A DNA stretch of 13,221 nt, from the NCBI GenBank assembly GCA_900553635.1, contig USDU01000054.1, positions 1 through 13,221 on the forward strand, given 5' to 3'. The notes beneath the pieces were generated by a model. It did not search any database, had not been told where the DNA came from, and saw only the letters and a program-made list of their open reading frames with translations. The translations under genes were made by a program, and so were the position numbers. The DNA is from an uncultured Lachnospiraceae bacterium (GTDB lineage: Bacteria > Bacillota_A > Clostridia > Lachnospirales > Lachnospiraceae). Positions 1 through 6,267 of this stretch are shown here, in pieces. Every line of letters starts with the position of its first letter. The first letter of the stretch is position 1.

Positions 1-2
1 AG

Positions 3-257
3 GCATGGTCCCCGAGACAGAAGAAGTACTTCGAGGTAGGAAGCTGCTCCAACCTGGGCGACGCACAGGCACGCCGTCTGAAAATCCGTATCAACGGGGA
101 AAAGGGCAAGTATTTCGCGCATACATTAAATAATACCGTAGTTGCTCCGCCGCGTATGCTGATCGCATTCCTGGAGAATAACCTGCAGGCAGACGGAAGC
201 GTTCGTATTCCGGAGGCGCTGCAGCCGTACATGGGCGGTATGAAAGAGATTCGATAA
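3..257 (+). CDS. serS: Seryl-tRNA synthetase, C-terminal 84 residues (5' end outside window)
   Basis: This is the 3' end of a class II aminoacyl-tRNA synthetase that charges tRNA-Ser with serine in the cytoplasm. The open frame enters at base 3 and ends at TAA 255-257. It shows the SerRS C-terminal signature: a CSNLGDAQARR segment, then a motif-3 region reading HTLNNTVVAPPRMLIAFLEN with the class II motif-3 arginine, then the usual tail (IPEALQPYMGG). Motif 3 differs from the common bacterial form NGSGLAVGRTLVAILENYQ: the NNTVVAPPRM stretch is closer to variants I recall from some Clostridia and from eukaryotic-type enzymes. In many Firmicutes serS lies near oriC, which gives context to the DnaA boxes just downstream. 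The N-terminal coiled-coil arm and motifs 1 and 2 are outside the window. The identity is confident; the subtype is not. Confidence 0.93.
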   Translation, partial: AWSPRQKKYFEVGSCSNLGDAQARRLKIRINGEKGKYFAHTLNNTVVAPPRMLIAFLENNLQADGSVRIPEALQPYMGGMKEIR

Positions 258-276
258 AAAAGATTCCAGATAAAAG

Positions 277-336
277 ATATCCACATACTCACCGGGTTTT
301 CCACAAAAGTGGATAACCCGGTGGAATTGTGGATAA
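277..336. promoter_or_regulatory. 60-bp dyad with four DnaA-box-like motifs
   Basis: Four matches to the DnaA box TTATCCACA lie in 60 bp between serS and the next gene: ATATCCACA at 277-285 (+, one mismatch), TTTTCCACA at 297-305 (+, one mismatch), AGTGGATAA at 308-316 (reverse, one mismatch) and TGTGGATAA at 328-336 (reverse, perfect). The two forward boxes are 20 bp apart, as are the two reverse boxes. All four are symmetric about base 306.5, and 22 of 30 positions of the half-sites agree. The inner part (290-304 with 309-323) can also fold into a 15-position stem with one mismatch and an AAAA loop. No T-tract follows, so a simple terminator role for serS is doubtful. A role in DnaA titration or in replication control near oriC is inference. 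Confidence 0.6.
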
Positions 337-345
337 CGGATCCCG

Positions 346-355
346 AAGGAGGTGA
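346..355 (+). promoter_or_regulatory. Strong ribosome binding site that decides the start of the DUF3881-type gene
   Basis: AAGGAGGTGA is a near-perfect anti-16S match. It overlaps the upstream in-frame GTG at 352 and sits 8 bases (from the end of AGGAGG) ahead of the GTG at 361. This selects 361 as the start and gives the N-terminus MHEYLRAIGF. Confidence 0.8.
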
Positions 356-360
356 TTACA

Positions 361-1239
361 GTGCATGAATATCTGAGAGCCATCGGATTCAGCCGAATCC
401 AGACCAAAGAAGAATTGAATTACCTGTTGAAAATGACAGAGGAAAGCTACCAGAGTGAGCGGACTTCCGGTGAGTATGGAGGACGCGATTTCTCAGAGCG
501 GCGGAAGGAATTCGCACCGGGCATGGGCATCATGCTGCGGGGGGAGTACAATGACCGCGAAGAATATCAGAGCGAATATTATTTTCCCTATTTTCAGGGA
601 AGACAGGAGAAATTCTACGACAATATTACCATCGAGCGCCATGCGGAGAAAGAATCCTACGCGGGCGTCATCGACGATCTGGCCATGGGCGTCACGATCA
701 TTTTCTATGTACAGAATGTGGCGGATTATTTGAGTGAACGGCGGCGGAGCCATTTCTCATCCTGCACTGTCACACTGAAATTCGCAGGATTGTCCACAGA
801 AGGCAAGATTCTTCTGCCGGTGGCCCAGAGCCTGACGCCGGAGGAGAACACGAAGGCAATTCTGCAGCGGACGAAGCTTATCAAAGCCGCCCGTGAGGGG
901 GATGAGGAGGCCATCGAGAACCTGACCATTGAGGACATGGACACCTATTCCATGATTTCCCGGCGGATTGCCCATGAGGATGTGTTCTCAATTGTATCCA
1001 CGTATTTCATGCCGTACGGCGTGGAGTGCGACCATTATAATGTGCTGGGAGAAATTCTCGACTGCAATCTGGTGCAGAACAGTCTGACGAAGGAATGGGT
1101 CTATGTTCTGACGCTGGAAAGCCACGATTTGATCTTCGAGGTCTGCATCAACAAGGAGGACCTGCTGGGCGAGCCGGAAGTAGGACGCCGTTTCAAGGGC
1201 GTGGTCTGGATGCAGGGAGAGGTTATTTACCATAATTAA
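361..1239 (+). CDS. DUF3881-type protein of unknown function (292 aa, GTG start)
   Basis: The protein is about 292 residues, soluble and acidic, with no signal peptide or membrane segment. The N-terminus (MHEYLRAIGFSRIQTKEEL) and overall length fit the DUF3881 family as I remember it from Lachnospiraceae; no biochemical function is known to me. Visible features are an aromatic and charged N-terminal half, a KAAREGDEEAIENLTIEDMD segment near residue 175 that looks helical, and a C-terminal beta-rich domain (residues about 215-290) ending in FKGVVWMQG. The GTG at 361 is chosen over the GTG at 352 because the latter lies inside the Shine-Dalgarno sequence. The gene follows serS in the same direction across about 100 bp containing the DnaA-box dyad, and it ends at a clear terminator, so it is probably monocistronic or at the end of the serS transcript. 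The family call is from memory. Confidence 0.8.
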   Translation: MHEYLRAIGFSRIQTKEELNYLLKMTEESYQSERTSGEYGGRDFSERRKEFAPGMGIMLRGEYNDREEYQSEYYFPYFQGRQEKFYDNITIERHAEKESYAGVIDDLAMGVTIIFYVQNVADYLSERRRSHFSSCTVTLKFAGLSTEGKILLPVAQSLTPEENTKAILQRTKLIKAAREGDEEAIENLTIEDMDTYSMISRRIAHEDVFSIVSTYFMPYGVECDHYNVLGEILDCNLVQNSLTKEWVYVLTLESHDLIFEVCINKEDLLGEPEVGRRFKGVVWMQGEVIYHN

Positions 1240-1263
1240 AAGCCTGTTATAAAACAGGCTTTT
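1239..1263 (+). terminator. Rho-independent terminator after the DUF3881-type gene
   Basis: A 10-bp perfect stem, AAAGCCTGTT (1239-1248) with AACAGGCTTT (1253-1262), encloses an ATAA loop and ends in a short T-run (1260-1263). It begins at the last base of the stop codon. The A-rich left arm means it could also stop transcription weakly from the other direction. Confidence 0.8.
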
Positions 1264-1336
1264 AACACAATACGAAAAGATGGTTTAAAAGTTCTATAGA
1301 TTCTGTAATATATTTATCTTTATGATAGATCAGATT

Positions 1337-1398
1337 GAAGGTACGATCCCATACGCTTGTCGGATGACGAAGAATATGGATAGTACCTTCTTTTTTTT
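1337..1398 (+). terminator. Long orphan hairpin with T8 tract (terminator or end of a small RNA)
   Basis: GAAGGTAC (1337-1344) pairs with GTACCTTC (1383-1390), and eight Ts follow (1391-1398). The interior also pairs: 1346-1349 with 1378-1381, 1351-1353 with 1375-1377, and CTTGTC (1356-1361) with GACGAAG (1366-1372, one bulge), closing on a 4-base loop at 1362-1365. In total about 21 base pairs form, far longer than an ordinary terminator stem. It lies 74 bp beyond the DUF3881-type gene's own terminator and about 90 bp before the next promoter, so no protein gene obviously needs it. It could end a small RNA or block read-through. Confidence 0.6.
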
Positions 1399-1430
1399 CA
1401 TAATTATGTAGGATAAAAACGGTTTGTGCA

Positions 1431-1486
1431 TGAAATTTCAGCACCTGAAAGAAATACGTGAAATTAATCTCAAAAATATGTGAAAT
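1431..1486 (+). repeat. TGAAAT repeats upstream of the PTS operon promoter
   Basis: TGAAA(T/G) occurs at 1431, 1446, 1459 and 1481. The first lies in a perfect 10-bp palindrome, TGAAATTTCA (1431-1440). The last two are part of a longer direct repeat, TACGTGAAAT (1455-1464) and TATGTGAAAT (1477-1486), spaced 22 bp or about two helical turns, ending just before the -35 box. This layout suits an activator or regulator binding region; the SorC-family protein encoded downstream is one candidate. The role is inferred from position only. Confidence 0.4.
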
Positions 1487-1488
1487 AA

Positions 1489-1517
1489 TTGACTAAGTTT
1501 CAGAAATAACGTATTAT
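1489..1517 (+). promoter_or_regulatory. Sigma-A type promoter of the PTS-sulfotransferase operon
   Basis: TTGACT (1489-1494) and TATTAT (1512-1517) are separated by exactly 17 bp, and each matches the consensus at five of six positions. Transcription would begin near 1524, giving a leader of about 80 bases before the ATG at 1604. This is the only strong promoter found ahead of the six-gene cluster. Confidence 0.7.
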
Positions 1518-1547
1518 GTCAATAACATGCGTGGAACTATATGATAA

Positions 1548-1566
1548 ATTCGTTAGAATGACGAAT
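1548..1566. promoter_or_regulatory. Operator-like palindrome in the operon leader
   Basis: ATTCGTTA (1548-1555), GAA, then TGACGAAT (1559-1566) form a 19-bp inverted repeat with one DNA mismatch. As RNA the mismatch becomes a G-U pair, giving an 8-bp stem with a 3-base loop. It sits about 25-40 bases downstream of the predicted transcription start, a position suited to a roadblock repressor such as a SorC/CggR-type protein. There is no T-tract, so it is not a terminator. It is a candidate site for the regulator encoded at 3372-4334. Confidence 0.45.
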
Positions 1567-1603
1567 GGCAAGAAGGTAAAGACAAAAGAAAGTGGGAAAA
1601 TGT

Positions 1604-3034
1604 ATGAATATTATAACAAATATCTGGACAGTGTTCTTCAATAATGTCCTATCGCAGCCGGCCATCTTTATCGGCCTGATAGTTGTGCTGGGCTACATAC
1701 TTCTGAAAAGAAAATGGTATGAAATCGGTGCGGGCTTCATCCGTACTGTAGTCGGATACATGATGCTTCAGTCTGGAGCCGGCCTGTTAAAAGGAACGGT
1801 AGATCCATTGCTGAACGGTATTCAGCAGAAATGGCAGATCAGTGCGGTAGTTATTGACCCGAACTTCGGTCTGACCGCGGCAAACAGTGCATTGGAGAGT
1901 ATCGGTGTGACAACCTCTTTTGCAATGGTTACGCTGTTGGTTGCGTTTGTATGGAATATCATTCTGGTATTCTTCCGTAAGGTTACCAAGGTTCGTACCC
2001 TGTTTACCACAGGTCATATCATGGTAAAACAGTCTACGGTAGCGACCTGGATTATCTTTTTCCTTCTTCCAAACTTCCGGAATATGACAGGAATTATTCT
2101 GGTTGGTTTGCTTTGTGGAACCTACTGGTCCGTATTCTCAAACCTGACCGTAGAAGCAACACAGGAACTGACAGACGGAGCAGGTTTTGCCATTGGTCAT
2201 CAGCAGATGCTGGGCGTATGGTTCGCATATCGCTTTGGTGGCATCTTCAAGAGCAAGAAAAAAGATGGAGAAAAGAAAGAGTTGAAGCTGGGCGGCGCAA
2301 TGAAGGTGCTGGACGACTATGTAGTATCTACAACTCTGATTATGCTTCTGTTCTTCGGTTTCATTATGGTAATTCTTGGACAGGATTTACTTCGTGAGAT
2401 TGATACAGCCAATTTTGGAAAGAACCTGGCATTCCCGGTATATATTTTCCAGCGCTGCGCATCCTTTGCAGTGGCTCTGGTTATCCTGAAAACAGGTATC
2501 CGTATGTTTGTAGGTGAGATGGTAGAGTCTTTCGACGGAATCTCCGGTTCTGTACTGAAGGGATCCCTTCCCGCAGTAGACTGTGCGGCTACCTATTCCT
2601 TCGGTGATTCCAATGCTGAGACACTGGGATTCCTGTTTGGTGCGGTAGGACAGTTAATCGCAATTGCGGGACTTCTGATTTTTAAATCCCCGCTGATGAT
2701 TATTCCGGGCTTCGTACCGTTGTTCTATGATAATGCAACCATCGGCCTTTATGCCAATATGAAGGGCGGTTTCCGGGCTCTGATGGCATGTTGTATCGGT
2801 TCCGGTCTTTTGCAGGTTCTTGGCAGCGCCGTGGCAATCGGACTTTTCCAGATGGGCTCTTTTGGCGGCTACGTAGGCAATCTGGACTGGGCAACACTGT
2901 GGCCGCTGATGGGTTATATTATGAAGTATCTGGCAGTACCGGGCGTGATTGTCTGTATCGTGGGAATGCTTGCTATCCCGCAGCTGCAGTATCGCCGCAA
3001 TAAGGAAAACTACTTTAATGTAGGAGAAGAATAA
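1604..3034 (+). CDS. PTS EIIC membrane permease, UlaA/SgaT (ascorbate) family
   Basis: This is the integral membrane permease of a phosphotransferase system in the UlaA/SgaT group, which moves L-ascorbate or related acidic sugars across the membrane with phosphorylation. The product is 476 residues with many hydrophobic helices. It carries recognisable UlaA-type signatures: TGHIMVKQ (residues about 134-141), TDGAGFAIGHQQ in the middle, a DCAATYSF segment (about 326-333) and a PGFVPLFYDNATIG stretch near residue 370. A charged loop rich in Lys and Glu (about residues 213-224) separates the two halves. ATG 1604 is preferred over the in-frame GTG at 1592, which has only a distant Shine-Dalgarno; the ribosome binding site for 1604 (AAGTGGGA) is modest. 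EIIB follows after 25 bp, but no EIIA gene is present here. Ascorbate itself is not proven as substrate; the downstream sulfotransferase suggests something else may be carried. Confidence 0.9.
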   Translation: MNIITNIWTVFFNNVLSQPAIFIGLIVVLGYILLKRKWYEIGAGFIRTVVGYMMLQSGAGLLKGTVDPLLNGIQQKWQISAVVIDPNFGLTAANSALESIGVTTSFAMVTLLVAFVWNIILVFFRKVTKVRTLFTTGHIMVKQSTVATWIIFFLLPNFRNMTGIILVGLLCGTYWSVFSNLTVEATQELTDGAGFAIGHQQMLGVWFAYRFGGIFKSKKKDGEKKELKLGGAMKVLDDYVVSTTLIMLLFFGFIMVILGQDLLREIDTANFGKNLAFPVYIFQRCASFAVALVILKTGIRMFVGEMVESFDGISGSVLKGSLPAVDCAATYSFGDSNAETLGFLFGAVGQLIAIAGLLIFKSPLMIIPGFVPLFYDNATIGLYANMKGGFRALMACCIGSGLLQVLGSAVAIGLFQMGSFGGYVGNLDWATLWPLMGYIMKYLAVPGVIVCIVGMLAIPQLQYRRNKENYFNVGEE

Positions 3035-3059
3035 AGACATAGATGTAAGGAGGCCCAAA

Positions 3060-3350
3060 ATGCTGAAAGTATTAGTTGCATGTGGATGTGGTATGGGAAG
3101 CTCACAGTTACTGAAGATGAATTGCGCAAATGTATTAAAAAAGCTGGGAATTGAAAATACTGTTCATCATACCAGCATCGACGAAGCGAAATCTACCGCC
3201 CATGACTATGATCTGATTGTGGTAGGCGAGAATTTTGTAGACAGCTTTAAGCTGAAAGAAGGTTCTAAAACTAAAATCATCGGTCTGAAGAATCTGATGA
3301 ATAAAAAAGAGCTGGAAGAAAAGCTGAGAGAGGGCGGATTCGCTAACTAA
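3060..3350 (+). CDS. PTS EIIB component, UlaB/lactose-cellobiose IIB type
   Basis: This is a small cytoplasmic phosphocarrier of 96 residues that would accept a phosphate on cysteine from EIIA and pass it to the substrate being imported by the EIIC encoded just upstream. The N-terminus MLKVLVACGCGMGSS is the P-loop-like phosphocysteine loop of the family. Cys8 aligns with the phosphorylated cysteine of UlaB (VCGNGQGSS); the second cysteine, Cys10, replaces the usual Asn. Length matches known IIB proteins. A good ribosome binding site (TAAGGAGG) lies just before the ATG. The gene sits 25 bp after EIIC and 21 bp before the regulator. No EIIA or fused IIA domain is encoded in the window, so the phosphate donor must come from elsewhere in the genome. 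Confidence 0.92.
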   Translation: MLKVLVACGCGMGSSQLLKMNCANVLKKLGIENTVHHTSIDEAKSTAHDYDLIVVGENFVDSFKLKEGSKTKIIGLKNLMNKKELEEKLREGGFAN

Positions 3351-3371
3351 AAAGAACAGGGGGCTTTGGAA

Positions 3372-4334
3372 ATGAAACAGTATGGGGATGAGGAATTATC
3401 TGTCATTGCCGAGATAGCCAGAATGTATTATGTGGAAGGAATGTCACAGATTGATATTGCGAACATGCTCTTCTTTTCCAAAGCCAAGGTCTCCCGCGCT
3501 CTTCGTATCGCGCGGGAAGAGAATATAGTAGAATTTCATATTAATTATCCATTAAAACGTTCTATGAAGCTGGAGACGGAGCTGAAACGGAAATTTGGTT
3601 TGCAGGATGCCCGGGTAGTGGTGGATCTATATGGAAATGAGAGTACGGATATTTCCATTAAACGAATCGGGGAAATGGCTGCGGGCTATCTGGACGAGAC
3701 GCTGAAGGATGGTGACATCGTAGGCCTGTCCTGGGGCAAGACCATGTATCAGACCATAAAGAATATCACGCCCTCTGAGCCGAAGAAAATCCAGGTGGTA
3801 CAGGTCGTGGGAAATTCCACAGACAATTATAATCTGGATATCGATGTGACAAGTCTGGTTCAGAAGATGGCTAAGATTTATCAGGGAACGGCCCATTTTC
3901 TATATGCACCCATGTATATCAACAGCGATATTGTAAGAAAAGAACTGCTAAAGGAAAGTGTCATCCGACGGGTAATAGAAATCATCCGACGTTCAGATTA
4001 TGTGGTAACGGGCATTGCGGATGTCTCCACGGAACGAAAAAAGAATACCTGGGCAGGCTATCTGACAGAAGAAAAAATGCAGGACTTGGTAAAAAATGGT
4101 GCTGTAGGGTATCTTTGCGGCTATTTTCTGGATAAAAACGGAAAAAAACTTTCAGATCCAATCAATGATAAGATTATTGGAATCTCTTTTGAAGAATTAA
4201 AAAAAGTTCCGCATGTTATAGCAGTTGCGGGCGGCATTGATAAAACACAGGCAATTCTGGCGGCGTTGAAAGGAAAACTGATAAATTGTCTGATTACAGA
4301 CAGCAGGATAGCTGAAAAACTTCTGGACATGTAA
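3372..4334 (+). CDS. SorC/DeoR-type (CggR-like) transcriptional regulator
   Basis: This is a cytoplasmic DNA-binding regulator of 320 residues in the SorC family, whose members respond to phosphorylated sugars through a C-terminal isomerase-like domain. Residues 25-46 form the helix-turn-helix (SQIDIANMLFFSKAKVSRAL). The effector domain shows the expected GLSWGKTM motif (118-125) and VAGGIDKTQAI (about 285-295) followed by LITD near the C-terminus. ATG 3372 is chosen because AGGGGG (3358-3363) lies 8 bases ahead; the in-frame TTG at 3366 is too close to it. Its place between PTS and sulfotransferase genes suggests it controls this operon and senses the phosphorylated PTS product. Candidate operators are the palindrome at 1548-1566 and the TGAAAT repeats. 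The effector is unknown. Confidence 0.93.
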   Translation: MKQYGDEELSVIAEIARMYYVEGMSQIDIANMLFFSKAKVSRALRIAREENIVEFHINYPLKRSMKLETELKRKFGLQDARVVVDLYGNESTDISIKRIGEMAAGYLDETLKDGDIVGLSWGKTMYQTIKNITPSEPKKIQVVQVVGNSTDNYNLDIDVTSLVQKMAKIYQGTAHFLYAPMYINSDIVRKELLKESVIRRVIEIIRRSDYVVTGIADVSTERKKNTWAGYLTEEKMQDLVKNGAVGYLCGYFLDKNGKKLSDPINDKIIGISFEELKKVPHVIAVAGGIDKTQAILAALKGKLINCLITDSRIAEKLLDM

Positions 4335-4369
4335 AGGAAGGAAGTGTTCAGGGAGGAGTAAGAAAAAAT

Positions 4370-6247
4370 ATGGCAGAACAGATTTTGTACAGCTTTTGTG
4401 AAAGTCTTGTGAGACGGCAGGCAGAAGCGGAGCGGGTCATGCTGGAGGAGTTCCGGAAGGGCACTTATACCATAGAAAAGCCATTTGTAAAAATAAACCC
4501 ATATCTGATTAACCCACTGGCAGCGGTCGTAATGTTTATGACAGAGGAAGAGACAGCAGTGACCGTAACAGTATACGGGAAAGAAGCGCGGGGAAATATT
4601 GTGCATACATTTCCGCCGGCAAAGGAGCATGTACTTCCGGTTCTGGGGCTCTATGCAGACTTTGAAAATAAAGTAGAACTGCGTGCCTACGAAAAAGACG
4701 CGCATGAAATTCGAATTCAAACAGAAAAATTAAGCGGCGATGAGCCACGGCTGATTCATATGAAAACAGAATCGGAGTACACTTCCGGAGATCTTATTTT
4801 TGTAACGCCGTCATTAAATGCGCTTGCGACCGGTTTTGACTATCGGGGAGACATCCGGTGGCATCTGACAGCTCCGGTAGTTTTTGATTTGAAGCGCCTG
4901 AAAAATGGGAATTTCCTCATCGGTACAGAGCGTGTGCTGAAGATGCCTTATTATATGTCCGGATTGTATGAAATGACTATGGCAGGCAAAATTATAAAAG
5001 AATACAGCATCCCGGGCGGATATCATCACGATCAATGGGAAATGGAGGATGGCAATCTTCTGATTTTGACAGAATCTCCCACCTATGAAACTGTCGAGGA
5101 TGAAATAGTTCTTATTGACAGAAAAACAGGAGCAATTTTGAAAAAATGGGATCTGAAGGATTGCCTGACTCCGGGAGACGGCCCGTCAGGCGGCTACACG
5201 GATAAGGACTGGTTCCACAATAACGCATTGTGGTATGACAAAAACACGAATTCTATCACCTTGTCCGGCCGGCACACGGACAGTATTATCAACATTGATT
5301 ATGAGACGGGCGAGTTGAACTGGATTTTAGGCGATCCGGAGACCTGGCCGGAAGAAAAGCTGAAATATTTTTTTAAGCCCGTTGGTGAGGGGGATTTCGA
5401 CTGGCCATATGAGCAGCATGCCTGCCTTGTGACGCCGAACGGTGACATTATGTGTTTTGACAACGGTCATTACCGCTCCAAGATTCGGGAGAAGTTTCTG
5501 TTGAATAAAGATAACTTTTCCAGAGGCGTTCTTTATCGTATCAACCGCAAAGACATGACCATTGAGCAGCGTTGGCAGTACGGCAAGGAACTGGGCGAGG
5601 AATTTTTCTCTTCTTATATTGGAAATGTGGAGTTTTATGATGAAGGACATTATCTGGTACATTCCGGCGGAATTCAGTATTACGGCGAGCATGCTTCTGA
5701 AAAGCCGGCGGCGTTGATGCAGGGAGATCCCAACGTCCGGGCGGAGAGTATTACCGTAGAAGTTCTGGATAACAAGGTCATTATGGAACTGAAGATAGAA
5801 GGCAATTTTTATCGCGCGGAAAAGCTTCCGTTATATCATGATCAGGAGAATCTTCCTCTGGGCGAAGGAGAGCGTGTGGGTGAGATGGGTGTGACTCCCG
5901 AGTTCGACACCCTGATTCCTATGGAACCCAGCGGAGAGCTGCTCCCTTATCGGTATGAGGCGAGCTTTACCGAGGAAGAGGACAGGTTTACCTTCAAGGC
6001 TATTTTCGAAGGCGGCCAGCTGGTGATGCTGATGCTGGAGAAGCCGAACAGTGATGAACAGCACGGATATTTTATTTCCACCTCTAAAAATAAGTTTACA
6101 GCTTTGTGTTGCGGAACATTTATTGAGAAGGATCCAAGAAATATAACACTCAGTGTAAATAAGGCGGGCCTGCATGGTGATTTTGATGTTCGGGTAATTG
6201 TAGACGATCAGAAATTTGAAACCGGAATTCAGATTCATTGTCCGTAG
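4370..6247 (+). CDS. Aryl-sulfate sulfotransferase (ASST family), no signal peptide
   Basis: This is a PAPS-independent sulfotransferase that moves a sulfuryl group from one phenolic (aryl) sulfate to another phenol through a sulfohistidine intermediate. The product is 625 residues. The N-terminal domain has the ASST beta-sandwich signature (INPYLINPLAAVVMF, about 42-56). A beta-propeller follows with the active-site motifs: HHDQW (His219/His220), DWFHNN (His283), SGRHTD (Arg301) and EQHAC (His350). The His283-Arg301 spacing of 18 equals that of His356-Arg374 in E. coli AssT as I recall, and His350 would correspond to the sulfated His436. The E. coli enzyme is periplasmic; this one starts MAEQILYSFCESL with no signal peptide, so it is probably cytoplasmic. 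AGGAGT lies 10 bases before the ATG. It sits 35 bp after the regulator and 20 bp before the reductase gene. The physiological donor and acceptor are unknown. Confidence 0.92.
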   Translation: MAEQILYSFCESLVRRQAEAERVMLEEFRKGTYTIEKPFVKINPYLINPLAAVVMFMTEEETAVTVTVYGKEARGNIVHTFPPAKEHVLPVLGLYADFENKVELRAYEKDAHEIRIQTEKLSGDEPRLIHMKTESEYTSGDLIFVTPSLNALATGFDYRGDIRWHLTAPVVFDLKRLKNGNFLIGTERVLKMPYYMSGLYEMTMAGKIIKEYSIPGGYHHDQWEMEDGNLLILTESPTYETVEDEIVLIDRKTGAILKKWDLKDCLTPGDGPSGGYTDKDWFHNNALWYDKNTNSITLSGRHTDSIINIDYETGELNWILGDPETWPEEKLKYFFKPVGEGDFDWPYEQHACLVTPNGDIMCFDNGHYRSKIREKFLLNKDNFSRGVLYRINRKDMTIEQRWQYGKELGEEFFSSYIGNVEFYDEGHYLVHSGGIQYYGEHASEKPAALMQGDPNVRAESITVEVLDNKVIMELKIEGNFYRAEKLPLYHDQENLPLGEGERVGEMGVTPEFDTLIPMEPSGELLPYRYEASFTEEEDRFTFKAIFEGGQLVMLMLEKPNSDEQHGYFISTSKNKFTALCCGTFIEKDPRNITLSVNKAGLHGDFDVRVIVDDQKFETGIQIHCP

Positions 6248-6267
6248 AGAATGGGAAGGCGAAAAGT

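Noticed and set aside
290..323. Hairpin after serS as a standard rho-independent terminator
   Set aside because: The stem is strong but no T-tract follows (next bases are GAATTG), and its arms are themselves DnaA-box-like. An RNA role is not excluded.
1262..1444. 60-codon minus-strand open frame in the gap before the PTS operon
   Set aside because: It has a GTG start with no ribosome binding site, reads through a terminator and the long hairpin, and resembles no family I know.
4121..4720. 199-codon minus-strand open frame across the SorC/ASST junction
   Set aside because: It lies antisense to two well-supported genes and shows no recognisable domain or ribosome binding site.
6238..6267. TTG at 6238 as start of the thioredoxin reductase gene
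   Set aside because: It lies inside the sulfotransferase coding end and would add residues upstream of the FAD-binding strand; ATG 6268 has a ribosome binding site and the usual N-terminus.
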